Part shown: one piece after another, positions 22,941-30,737 of the stretch
Layout of the letters: every line of letters begins with the position of its first letter
Position numbering within the stretch: the first letter of the stretch is position 1
NCBI RefSeq assembly: GCF_000239815.1
Contig: NZ_CAFK01000333.1
Coordinates: 1-33,893, forward strand
DNA from: Bradyrhizobium sp. STM 3843
Lineage (GTDB): Bacteria > Pseudomonadota > Alphaproteobacteria > Rhizobiales > Xanthobacteraceae
Reading direction: 5' to 3'
Length of the DNA: 33,893 nucleotides
The notes under the pieces: model-generated
Told to the model about the DNA's origin: nothing
Database searches by the model: none
Seen by the model: the letters and a program-made list of their open reading frames with translations, nothing else
Translations under genes and position numbers: made by a program

Positions 22941-24140
22941 CTACCGCGCTTCCGCCACGATCCCCGCCAGCCGCACAAGCTCGCGCTCCAAATCGGTCTC
23001 GATGTCGGCGACGTTGATGTCGACCACGCGGTAGTTGCGGCTCTCGAGCCAGGCGCGGCGCGCGGCGCGGTCGGCTGCGATCGCTTCGCTCTCGTCAGAG
23101 TTCACCAGCTCGATCGCGAGGCGATGGACGAAGGAGACGAAATCCGGGATCTGCCGGCCCACCGGAGTCTGCCGCTTGAACTGGCCGGCGAAGCGGCGGT
23201 CGCGGCTCAGCGCGTGCCACAGCATGCGCTCGGCATCGGTCGGATTGCGGCGGAGCAGCCGGGCCAGGCCGCGCAGCGAGCCGCGCGAATCCGGCAGGCT
23301 CGCCGCAGCGCCCTGCTCGGCAATCAGCGCACGCAACCGCGTGGCCTGCTCGCTATCGAGCACGCCACCCTTCGCTGGGCCCTTGCGCCCCTCGGCGATC
23401 GCCATGATCACGCCGTGCAGCGTATGCATGTCCTGCCTGGTCGGCTCCATCCGGAAGAAGATGTTGCGCAAGTTCACCAGCATGGTCTCGCGCTTCTCTG
23501 CGGGCCGCAGGAATTCGACCCGGTCGAGCTCGCGCACCAGATTCTCGAAGAAGGCCTCCATCTGCTCCTGCGAGGCGCGCTCGGAGCGCTCCGGCATGGC
23601 GAAGGGCAAGGCGCCGGAGGTCACCAGCTTGAACCATTCGTAACCCATCAGGAGCACAGCCTGGGCGAGGTTCAGCGACGCGAAACCGGGATTGACCGGA
23701 TAGGTGATGATGCGGTTGGCGCGCGCCACCTCCTCGTTGGTCAGGCCGGCGCGCTCGCGGCCGAACAGGATGCCGGCCCTGCCACCATTGGCCGCGTGGC
23801 CCTGGATTTCGCGGGCGGCGGCCTCCGGCCCTACCACCGGCTTGGCCTGGTCGTGGCTGCGCGCGGTGGTGGCGAACACGAGGTCGAGATCGGCGACCGC
23901 CGCATCGAGGGTTTCGAACAGCTGAACATTCTCGATGATGTGGTCAGCCCCGGCCGCGGCACGCTGGGCGGCGATGTTCGGCCAGCCGTCGCGCGGATTG
24001 ACCAGCCGAAGCTCCGTCAGCGCGAAATTGCCCATGGCGCGGGCCGTCATGCCAATGTTCTCGCCGAGCTGCGGCTCGACCAGGATGACAACCGGCCCCT
24101 GTATCTCCAGTCCAGCCTTGGTCTTGTCGGTCCCCGACAC
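22941..24140 (-). CDS. trmJ: tRNA (cytidine/uridine-2'-O-)-methyltransferase TrmJ fused to a DUF559-like domain
   Basis: 399 aa with a GTG start at 24140 (AAGGA 6 nt upstream). Residues about 14-165 are the SPOUT (SpoU) methyltransferase: 'VILVEPQLGENIGMTARAMGNF', 'GILFGRERAGLTNEEV' and 'YPVNPGFASLNLAQAVLL', the knotted SAM site of TrmJ, which methylates position 32 of tRNAs. The helical TrmJ tail ends near 265. A second domain runs from about 285 to the end: 'LARLLRRNPTDAERMLWHALSRD', 'FKRQTPVGRQIPDFV', 'RLAIELVNSDE' and 'RAWLESRNYRVVDIN', the pattern of DUF559 (Vsr/restriction-like fold). The usual E-L-D-G of DUF559 reads E-L-V-N, so the acidic active site is only partly kept. Stand-alone TrmJ is about 250 aa, so this is a real fusion in one frame. 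Confidence 0.88.
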   Translation of the reverse strand: MSGTDKTKAGLEIQGPVVILVEPQLGENIGMTARAMGNFALTELRLVNPRDGWPNIAAQRAAAGADHIIENVQLFETLDAAVADLDLVFATTARSHDQAKPVVGPEAAAREIQGHAANGGRAGILFGRERAGLTNEEVARANRIITYPVNPGFASLNLAQAVLLMGYEWFKLVTSGALPFAMPERSERASQEQMEAFFENLVRELDRVEFLRPAEKRETMLVNLRNIFFRMEPTRQDMHTLHGVIMAIAEGRKGPAKGGVLDSEQATRLRALIAEQGAAASLPDSRGSLRGLARLLRRNPTDAERMLWHALSRDRRFAGQFKRQTPVGRQIPDFVSFVHRLAIELVNSDESEAIAADRAARRAWLESRNYRVVDINVADIETDLERELVRLAGIVAEAR

Positions 24141-24516
24141 GTGCAGTCCTTATGTCGATTGGTTCGTGAGATCGGTGGCGCCGCTCGCTCTACCTCGCCC
24201 CGCTTGCGGGGAAAGGGAGCGTACCGCCCGTTTGAGCCCAGATTTATCGCCCCGCTTGGCGCGAATTGGCCGATTTCTCAAGCAAAATAATGAGGTTATT
24301 GGCCGATTCTACCGTTTTCCCGAAACTGGAGAGCGCAAATCGGCCGGCAGCGGCTCCGCAGCGTCACCCATCCCCCGAGAACGCCGGGCTCGGCTGCTGA
24401 AATGCGCATCAGTGCATAGCGGCTGCGCTTCCGCCCGCGGTGCGGCAGTGCTATGACGCCCCGATTTCCCACCGCTCTTTAGGCGAGCGAGCTATCCCCA
24501 AGAGGCCCAACCGATC
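24141..24516. promoter_or_regulatory. Control region of icd and trmJ with repeated near-palindromes and a REP hairpin
   Basis: No gene is supported in these 376 bp. CCCCGC-TT-GCGGGG (24198-24211) is a REP-like hairpin. ATTGGCCGATT occurs at 24265-24275 and again at 24298-24308, 33 bp apart, with an inverted AATCGGCC at 24338-24345; the unit approximates the palindrome AATnGGCCnATT and could be a repeated regulator site. The icd ribosome-binding site is probably AGAGG about 12 nt before the ATG. Confidence 0.5.
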
Positions 24517-25731
24517 ATGGCAAAAATCAAGGTGTCCAACCCGGTCGTCGAGCTCGACGGCGACGAGATGACCCGGATCATCTGGCAGTACATCAAGGAC
24601 AAGCTGATCAACCCCTTCCTTGACGTCGAGCTGATGTATTTCGACCTCGGGATGGAGCACCGCGACGCGACCAACGACCAGGTCACCGTCGATGCAGCCA
24701 ACGCCATCAAGAAGGTCGGCGTCGGCGTGAAATGCGCCACCATCACCCCGGACGAGGCACGGGTGAAGGAGTTCGGCCTGAAGGAAATGTGGAAGTCGCC
24801 GAACGGCACCATCCGCAACATCCTGGGCGGCGTGATCTTCCGCGAGCCGATCATCTGCAAGAACGTGCCGCGGCTGGTCCCCGGCTGGACCAAGCCGATC
24901 ATCATCGGCCGCCATGCGTATGGCGACCAGTACCGCGCCACCGACATCAAGTTCCCCGGCAAGGGCACGCTGACGATGAAATTTGTCGGCGAGGACGGTA
25001 CCGTGATCGAGAAGGAGGTCTTCAAGGCCCCCGGCGCCGGCGTGGCGATGTCGATGTACAATCTCGACGAGTCCATCATGGACTTCGCCCGCGCCTCGTT
25101 GAACTACGGCCTGCAGCGCGGCTACCCGGTCTATCTCTCGACCAAGAACACCATCCTCAAGGTCTATGACGGCCGCTTCAAGGACATCTTCCAGGACATC
25201 TACGACCGCGAGTTCAAGACGCAATTCGAGGCCAAGAAGATCTTCTATGAGCACCGCCTGATCGACGACATGGTCGCGGCGGCGCTGAAGTGGTCGGGCG
25301 GCTATGTCTGGGCCTGTAAGAACTACGACGGCGACGTGCAGTCGGACACCGTGGCGCAGGGCTACGGTTCGCTCGGCCTGATGACCTCGGTGCTGATGAC
25401 CCCCGACGGCAAGACGGTCGAGGCCGAGGCTGCCCACGGCACGGTGACCCGCCACTTCCGCGAGCACCAGAAGGGCAAGGAGACCTCGACCAACTCGATC
25501 GCCTCGATCTTCGCCTGGACCCGCGGCCTCGCCCACCGCGCCAAGCTCGACAACAATGCCGAGCTGGCCAAGTTCGCCTCCACGCTGGAGAAGGTCTGCG
25601 TCGATACTGTCGAGGCCGGCTACATGACCAAGGACCTCGCGCTCCTGGTCGGTGCCGACCAGCGCTGGCTGTCGACCACCGGCTTCCTCGACAAGATCGC
25701 GGAAAACCTCACCAAGGCGATGGCGGCGTAA
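24517..25731 (+). CDS. icd: NADP-dependent isocitrate dehydrogenase
   Basis: 404 aa, homodimeric type II (eukaryote-like) IDH, converting isocitrate to 2-oxoglutarate in the citric acid cycle with NADPH production. Seen: 'VELDGDEMTRIIWQYIKDKLI' at the N-terminus, 'SPNGTIRNILGGVIFREPI' (substrate Ser and Arg residues), 'GRHAYGDQYRATD', 'YDGDVQSDTVAQGYGSLGLMTS' (metal-binding Asp) and 'EAAHGTVTRHFREHQKGKETSTN' (NADP-binding loop). The length matches alphaproteobacterial Icd. A strong hairpin terminator follows 39 bp after the stop. It is a single-gene unit with a 376-bp upstream control region. Confidence 0.97.
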   Translation: MAKIKVSNPVVELDGDEMTRIIWQYIKDKLINPFLDVELMYFDLGMEHRDATNDQVTVDAANAIKKVGVGVKCATITPDEARVKEFGLKEMWKSPNGTIRNILGGVIFREPIICKNVPRLVPGWTKPIIIGRHAYGDQYRATDIKFPGKGTLTMKFVGEDGTVIEKEVFKAPGAGVAMSMYNLDESIMDFARASLNYGLQRGYPVYLSTKNTILKVYDGRFKDIFQDIYDREFKTQFEAKKIFYEHRLIDDMVAAALKWSGGYVWACKNYDGDVQSDTVAQGYGSLGLMTSVLMTPDGKTVEAEAAHGTVTRHFREHQKGKETSTNSIASIFAWTRGLAHRAKLDNNAELAKFASTLEKVCVDTVEAGYMTKDLALLVGADQRWLSTTGFLDKIAENLTKAMAA

Positions 25732-25770
25732 CGCTGTCCGCATTTTCGCCTGACGATCGTTGAATAGTAA

Positions 25771-25797
25771 GGGGGCCGCACTTCCCGTGCGGCCCCC
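25771..25797 (+). terminator. Hairpin terminator after icd
   Basis: GGGGGCCGCAC (25771-25781) and GTGCGGCCCCC (25787-25797) form a perfect 11-bp stem with loop TTCCC, followed by TGCTCCTT. It begins 39 bp past the icd stop. Confidence 0.75.
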
Positions 25798-25825
25798 TGC
25801 TCCTTGAGAGAAGAAGGCTGCTCCG

Positions 25826-26329
25826 ATGCGCGCGACCACCGCCCTGCTCGCCCTCGCTGTCTTGGCCGTGACCGGCGGCGCCCGCGCCGGCGAGACCACG
25901 ATCCCCGATGCGCTGATCGCGCCGGGCGAGAAGGTGGTGCTGACGCTGCACGCCGAAGGCGCCCAGGTTTATGAGTGCAAGACCGACAAGGACGGCAAGC
26001 TGGCCTGGACATTCCGCGAGCCGATCGCGACGCTGATGGAAGATGGCAAGACCGTCGGCCGGCACTATGCCGGACCGAACTGGGAACACCAGGACGGCAG
26101 CGCCGTCACCGGGCGCGTGGTCGGCACCGCAATCGGCGCGACCGAGAACGACATTGCCTGGCTGAAGCTCAATGCGGTCGCCCATCGCGGCAACGGCATT
26201 CTGGCCAACATCACCACCGTACAGCGGCTCAATACCAAGGGCGGCGCGCTCGAAGGGGCCTGCGACGCGGCCGGGACCTTCCGCAGCGTCGGCTATGCCG
26301 CCGACTACGTGTTCCTGCGCAAGGACTGA
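25826..26329 (+). CDS. Secreted DUF3455 protein
   Basis: 167 aa with a cleavable signal peptide ('TTALLALAVLAVTGGARAG', cut near residue 22). The mature part shows the DUF3455 signature: 'GAQVYECK', 'LAWTFREPIATLMEDGKTVGRHYAGPNWEHQDGSAVTG', 'WLKLNA' and 'VQRLNTKGG', ending in 'GYAADYVFLRKD'. Two Cys residues (in 'YECK' and 'GACDAAG') may form a disulfide in the periplasm. The function of the family is not known. GAGAGAAG lies upstream of the ATG. It converges with copD (4 bp between stop codons) and is not obviously tied to icd because of the terminator between them. Confidence 0.88.
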   Translation: MRATTALLALAVLAVTGGARAGETTIPDALIAPGEKVVLTLHAEGAQVYECKTDKDGKLAWTFREPIATLMEDGKTVGRHYAGPNWEHQDGSAVTGRVVGTAIGATENDIAWLKLNAVAHRGNGILANITTVQRLNTKGGALEGACDAAGTFRSVGYAADYVFLRKD

Positions 26330-26333
26330 GCGC

Positions 26334-27992
26334 TCACGCCTCGCGGTAGTCCAAGAGGATCAGCCCGACCAGGACGAAGGCGATTGGCCAGACCCAGGCC
26401 GCGACGCGGCTGATCCGCCCCTGCAGCCGCAGCTCGAGCCAGCGCGCCCAGCCCGCCGTCATGCCACAGAGAGCAAGCGGCGTGTGGCTCATCTCGATCA
26501 GCAGCTGATCCTTGATGTTGGCGATGGCGTGGGAATGCGTCATCAGCAGCGCGCCGCCGACCGCGACGGTCAGTGGGAATACCAGCGCCGCGTTCCCGGC
26601 GTCCTGCCCGCGCAGCCGCACCCGCCATTCGAACAGGCCGAACAGGATGATCAGCACCACGAACATGCGGTGCTGCGCGACTTCCGGATCGCGCAACGAG
26701 GCGAAGAAGCCGATCGGCCCGATCGGCCAGGCCATCTCGTCGGCGCGGACAAACAGGAACGCCGCCATCACCAGGAACAGCAGCGGCCAGTGCCGGGCCC
26801 ATTGGCCCCAGCGGACATGCTCGATCATCGCCAACAGGCCGATCAGCACCACGAAGATGCCGGCCCAATGGTGGTTGTATTCCGACCAGGCGATGTCCTC
26901 GGCGCTGCGCGGCAGGATCACGCCTTCGCCGGGCACATAGGCCGGCGGCGCGGTCACGCGCTGCGCATCGGCGGCGTCGATCTTGGCCTGCAGCTGCGAG
27001 ATGGTCAGCTGGTCGACCGCCGGGCTGGTCAGGCGCGGCCATTGCGGCGTGGCGCGCTCGACGATCTCCTGCCAGCTCAGCCGGTCCTGGCTGAGGTCGA
27101 TGCCCGGCGGCAGCGAGGTCAGCGAGCCCGCGGTCAGGAGCACCGTGAGCCCGATGCCGAGCTCGACCTCGACGAAGCGCTTCAGCCGCAGCACCGGCGC
27201 CTTGGGATCGCTCTGTCGCAGCCGCTCGACGGCAAAATAGTTGCCGGCGCCGAGCGCCAGCAGCATCAGCAGCATCGCCACTTTCGCCGAGGTCATCACC
27301 CCATAGGCGGTGCCGTAGATCGCCTCGAACGAGCCGAGATAGGCCACCGCCATCACCGTACCGCCGAGCACGATGGCTGCGACCGAGACCATCGACATCA
27401 GCGAGTAGCGGCGCCCGATCAGGCGCTCGTCAGCCTCGGCCTTGCAGCCGTTCAGCGCGATCAGGAAGTATGGCAGGCCGCCGATCCAGATCCCCGCGCC
27501 CAGCATGTGCAGAGCATCAGCGAGCAACAACGGCCAGCGCACGTCGAGCCGGCTTGCCGCATGGGTCAGGTTGAGCTGCAGGACGAGCGCGAGCGCGGCC
27601 ACCGCGACCAGCGCCGCCGTCCGCCAACGGGTCCAGGTGCCGGTCCGCGCCAACAGCGAAAGGCCGAGCGCGCAAGCCGCCACCGCAAGCTCGGAGCGCG
27701 CGAAATCCGCGCTCGCCGCCTCGCTCCAGGACACATCGAGTGTGCCGGTCAGCGCAGCGAGATTGATCGCGAGCGAGGCGAGCGTGACCAGGAACCAGGC
27801 CCGCGCGCTGATACGCAGGAATCGTTGGCATCGCTTGCCGACCACGATCGCGTCGGCCGACAGTCGCTCCTGCAGTGGCCGCAACAGCAGCACCTGGAAA
27901 GCGATGCCGCCGAGCGTGAACGACTGCGCCAGCAGCGTCAGCCCGCGCAGCACCACCGAGAGATAGCCGAATATGTCGAGGAAGAGGTACAC
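26334..27992 (-). CDS. copD: Copper resistance protein CopD with a C-terminal membrane extension
   Basis: 552 aa, polytopic inner-membrane protein. Residues about 1-300 carry the CopD family core: 'GGIAFQVLLLRPL', 'ADALHMLGAGIWIGGLPYFL' (His in a membrane helix, near the copper path), 'RRYSLMSMVSVAAIVLGGTVMAV' and 'GVMTSAKVAMLLMLLALGAGNYFAVERL'. A soluble segment (about 305-370) leads to a second membrane block of some 180 residues with histidine-rich spots: 'YNHHWAG', 'THSHAIANIKDQ' and 'EMSHTPLALCGM'. Plain CopD is near 300 aa, so this is an extended form. It follows copC by 11 bp and so probably imports copper delivered by CopC. Transport direction is taken from the family. Confidence 0.88.
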   Translation of the reverse strand: MYLFLDIFGYLSVVLRGLTLLAQSFTLGGIAFQVLLLRPLQERLSADAIVVGKRCQRFLRISARAWFLVTLASLAINLAALTGTLDVSWSEAASADFARSELAVAACALGLSLLARTGTWTRWRTAALVAVAALALVLQLNLTHAASRLDVRWPLLLADALHMLGAGIWIGGLPYFLIALNGCKAEADERLIGRRYSLMSMVSVAAIVLGGTVMAVAYLGSFEAIYGTAYGVMTSAKVAMLLMLLALGAGNYFAVERLRQSDPKAPVLRLKRFVEVELGIGLTVLLTAGSLTSLPPGIDLSQDRLSWQEIVERATPQWPRLTSPAVDQLTISQLQAKIDAADAQRVTAPPAYVPGEGVILPRSAEDIAWSEYNHHWAGIFVVLIGLLAMIEHVRWGQWARHWPLLFLVMAAFLFVRADEMAWPIGPIGFFASLRDPEVAQHRMFVVLIILFGLFEWRVRLRGQDAGNAALVFPLTVAVGGALLMTHSHAIANIKDQLLIEMSHTPLALCGMTAGWARWLELRLQGRISRVAAWVWPIAFVLVGLILLDYREA

Positions 27993-28003
27993 GGCTTATG
28001 GAC

Positions 28004-28366
28004 TTAGTGCGCCGTGAACGGGATATCGCCGCGCGTGATGTGCCCGTCGACGCTCAACACCTGCCAGCGCAGGCGCCAGCTGCCCGGCGCCAGCGCCTTG
28101 GCTTCGGCATTGATCTCGTCAGCCGGCGTGTCGGGTGTGGGCGTCAGCGTCTGCTCGGCCCCGTCGGGCGCGAGCAGCTTCAATCGCGAGCGCGCATGAT
28201 CGATGCGGCTGTTGAACCGCAGCCGGATCGCAACCGCATCCTTGTCGACGGTCGCGCCCGATGCGGGCTGCGAGGAGACGATGATGGCGTGGGCCGAAGC
28301 GGCCTGTGGCGCCGCGAGCAGCAACGAGACTGCCAGGACGCGCGGTAGAGTTGGAAGAGCAGGCAT
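28004..28366 (-). CDS. copC: Periplasmic copper-binding protein CopC
   Basis: 120 aa including a signal peptide ('VLAVSLLLAAPQAASA', cut just before His). The mature protein begins with A-H-A-I-I-V-S-S-Q-P-A; the new N-terminal His region is the classical Cu(II) site of CopC, completed by 'SRIDHARS' and the late 'SVDGHITRGDIPF'. A Met-rich Cu(I) site is not seen. The start at 28366 is the ATG directly before the signal; the open frame to 28513 has no signal-like start. It forms a two-gene operon with copD. No sensor kinase or copper-efflux regulator is seen nearby. Confidence 0.9.
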   Translation of the reverse strand: MPALPTLPRVLAVSLLLAAPQAASAHAIIVSSQPASGATVDKDAVAIRLRFNSRIDHARSRLKLLAPDGAEQTLTPTPDTPADEINAEAKALAPGSWRLRWQVLSVDGHITRGDIPFTAH

Positions 28367-28805
28367 GAGATTCGACAGCAATGTGCCACGTCGCCGATGT
28401 CGACGGCGTGATCTGAGGAAATTGAACTGCACCGTATTTAAATGCCTGCGCCTCCCGCAAGTAGGCACAAAGTCGTGACACGCGACGACACGCTGCGAAC
28501 TGTGGCAGCACAACTACACACTGCGCGTGCGCCTGTTACAGCCGAAACAAGCCGCTCGCCGAGGGGCCGGATGCTTTCCCTATTTGCTCTACCGGCGCTG
28601 CCCCATGCGGCCGCAGGCGCAGACGTGAGCGCCGGGCACGCCGTCGCGCCCGGCATCGCTGAACCACAAAATTACATGTCGCATCATCGGCTTATTCGCG
28701 GTATGCCACGCCGCATCGCTTTGCCTCCGTCCGGCCCTGGGGCTGTTCCCTGCTCCCGCCGGACCACCATTGCTGTCTCCCTAAGGAACGCCCGAGGAAA
28801 CCGTC
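28367..28805. other. Divergent non-coding region between copC and ilvD
   Basis: 439 bp without a supportable gene. It must hold the copC promoter (left) and the ilvD promoter or leader (right). GCCGGGC (28631-28637) pairs with GCCCGGC (28648-28654). GAGGAAA just before 28806 is the ilvD ribosome-binding site. I found no leader peptide rich in Ile, Val or Leu codons that would suggest attenuation. Confidence 0.5.
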
Positions 28806-30647
28806 ATGCCCGCCTACCGCTCCCGAACCTCCACCCACGGCCGCAACATGGCCGGCGCCCGCGGCCTGTGGCGCGCCACCGGGATGACCAATGAGGATTT
28901 CGGCAAGCCGATCATCGCGGTCGTCAACTCCTTCACCCAGTTCGTGCCCGGCCATGTGCATCTGAAGGATCTCGGCCAGCTGGTGGCGCGCGAGATCGAG
29001 AAGGCCGGCGGCGTCGCGAAGGAGATGAACACGATCGCGGTCGACGATGGCATCGCCATGGGCCATGACGGAATGCTCTACAGCCTGCCCTCGCGCGAGC
29101 TGATCGCCGACAGCGTCGAATACATGGTCAACGCGCATTGCGCCGACGCCATGGTCTGCATCTCCAACTGCGACAAGATCACGCCCGGCATGCTGATGGC
29201 GGCGATGCGGCTCAACATCCCCGCCGTGTTCGTCTCGGGCGGCCCGATGGAAGCGGGCAAGGTCAATCTCGCCGGCAAGCTGCGCAAGATCGACCTGATC
29301 GACGCCATGGTGACGGCTGCCGACGACAAGGTCTCGGACGCCGACGTCGAGGTGATGGAGCGCTCGGCCTGCCCGACCTGCGGCTCATGCTCCGGCATGT
29401 TCACCGCGAACTCGATGAACTGCCTGACGGAGGCGCTCGGCCTGTCGCTGCCCGGCAACGGCTCGGTGCTGGCGACGCATGCCGACCGCAAGGGCCTGTT
29501 CGTGGAGGCCGGCCACCTGGTCGTCGACCTCGCCCGCCGCTATTACGAGCAGGACGACTCCAGCGTGCTGCCGCGTTCGATCGCCAGCTTCAAGGCGTTC
29601 GAGAACGCGATGAGCCTGGATATCGCGATGGGCGGCTCGACCAACACGGTGCTGCATCTGTTGGCTGCCGCCCACGAAGGCGAGGTGCCGTTCACGATGA
29701 AGGACATCGACCGCCTCTCGCGCAAGGTGCCCGTGCTGTGCAAGGTGGCGCCGGCGGTGGCCGACGTGCATATGGAGGACGTGCATCGCGCCGGCGGCGT
29801 GATGGCGATCCTGGGCGAGCTCGCCCGCGCCGGTCTCTTGCACACGGAGTTGCCGAGCGTGCATTCGGCCTCGCTCGCGGCTGCGCTGGAGCGTTGGGAT
29901 ATCAGACGCAGCCAAAGCGAGAGCGTGAAGAACTTCTACATGGCCGCGCCCGGCGGCGTGCCGACGCAGACAGCGTTCAGCCAGGACCGCCGCTACGAAG
30001 AGCTCGATCTCGATCGCGAGACGGGCTGCATCCGCGACCTCGCGCATGCCTATTCCAAGGATGGCGGCCTCGCCGTGCTCTACGGCAATGTCGCAGCCGA
30101 TGGCTGCATCGTGAAGACGGCCGGCGTCGACGAGAGCATCCTGAAATTCGCAGGCCCCGCCCGCGTCATGGAGAGCCAGGATGCAGCGGTCGAGGCGATC
30201 CTGACCAACAAGATCAAGCCCGGCGACATCGTCGTGGTGATCTATGAAGGCCCGCGCGGCGGCCCCGGCATGCAGGAGATGCTGTATCCGACCAGCTATC
30301 TGAAGTCGAAGGGGCTGGGCAAGGCGTGCGCGCTGATCACCGATGGCCGCTTCTCCGGCGGCTCGTCGGGCCTCTCGATCGGCCACGTCTCGCCGGAAGC
30401 GGCCGAGGGCGGCCTGATCGGGCTCGTCAAGGATGGTGACCGCATCGAGATCGACATCCCCAACCGCAGTATTCATCTTGCGGTCGATGACGAGACGCTG
30501 GCCCATCGCCGCGCCGCGATGGAGGCCAAGGGCACTGAGGCCTGGAAGCCGGCCAAGCGCGCGCGCAAGGTCTCGACCGCGCTGAAGGCCTACGCGGCGT
30601 TCGCCTCCAGCGCGGCACGCGGCGCCGTGCGCGTGGTGAAGGATTGA
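28806..30647 (+). CDS. ilvD: Dihydroxy-acid dehydratase
   Basis: 613 aa, Fe-S dehydratase of branched-chain amino acid and pantothenate precursor synthesis. The cluster-binding Cys residues are in 'SNCDKITPGM' and 'CPTCGSCSGMFTANSMN', with the earlier 'EFNTIAV'-equivalent seen as 'EMNTIAVDDGIAMGH'. Other typical segments are 'GGSTNTVLHLLA', 'YGNVAADGCIVKTAGV', 'YEGPRGGPGMQEML' and 'GRFSGGSSGLSIGHVSPEA'. The length matches the E. coli-like enzyme (616 aa). The start has GAGGAAA at 6 nt. It is monocistronic, convergent with the desaturase gene. Confidence 0.97.
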   Translation: MPAYRSRTSTHGRNMAGARGLWRATGMTNEDFGKPIIAVVNSFTQFVPGHVHLKDLGQLVAREIEKAGGVAKEMNTIAVDDGIAMGHDGMLYSLPSRELIADSVEYMVNAHCADAMVCISNCDKITPGMLMAAMRLNIPAVFVSGGPMEAGKVNLAGKLRKIDLIDAMVTAADDKVSDADVEVMERSACPTCGSCSGMFTANSMNCLTEALGLSLPGNGSVLATHADRKGLFVEAGHLVVDLARRYYEQDDSSVLPRSIASFKAFENAMSLDIAMGGSTNTVLHLLAAAHEGEVPFTMKDIDRLSRKVPVLCKVAPAVADVHMEDVHRAGGVMAILGELARAGLLHTELPSVHSASLAAALERWDIRRSQSESVKNFYMAAPGGVPTQTAFSQDRRYEELDLDRETGCIRDLAHAYSKDGGLAVLYGNVAADGCIVKTAGVDESILKFAGPARVMESQDAAVEAILTNKIKPGDIVVVIYEGPRGGPGMQEMLYPTSYLKSKGLGKACALITDGRFSGGSSGLSIGHVSPEAAEGGLIGLVKDGDRIEIDIPNRSIHLAVDDETLAHRRAAMEAKGTEAWKPAKRARKVSTALKAYAAFASSAARGAVRVVKD

Positions 30648-30660
30648 GATGCACAGCTTA

Positions 30661-30737
30661 GGGTGGGTAAAGACGTGAAGCGCTTCGCCTACCCTTTCCA
30701 CCATGCGCAAATATGGTGCGCGCTTCGCTGGGCCTAT
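30661..30737. repeat. Palindromic intergenic repeat between ilvD and the desaturase gene
   Basis: GGGTA/TACCC (30665-30694 region) surrounds the perfect palindrome GAAGCGCTTC (30677-30686), and ACCAT/ATGGT follow at 30700-30717. It resembles the GGGTGGGCAAA...type repeats of rhizobial genomes and reaches the desaturase stop codon at 30734. Confidence 0.6.

Noticed and set aside
22899..24290. 463-codon plus-strand frame over trmJ
   Set aside because: The minus strand encodes clear TrmJ motifs; the plus frame has no recognisable domain and is a GC-driven open frame.
26172..28007. 611-codon plus-strand frame over copD
   Set aside because: Rich in Gln, Arg and His as expected for antisense of membrane helices; copD on the other strand has full family motifs.
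28367..28805. Branched-chain amino acid attenuator before ilvD
   Set aside because: No short leader frame with runs of Ile, Val or Leu codons, and no terminator/antiterminator pair was found.
28442..28894. 150-codon frame between copC and ilvD
   Set aside because: It runs into the ilvD start in another frame, lacks a ribosome-binding site and has no domain.
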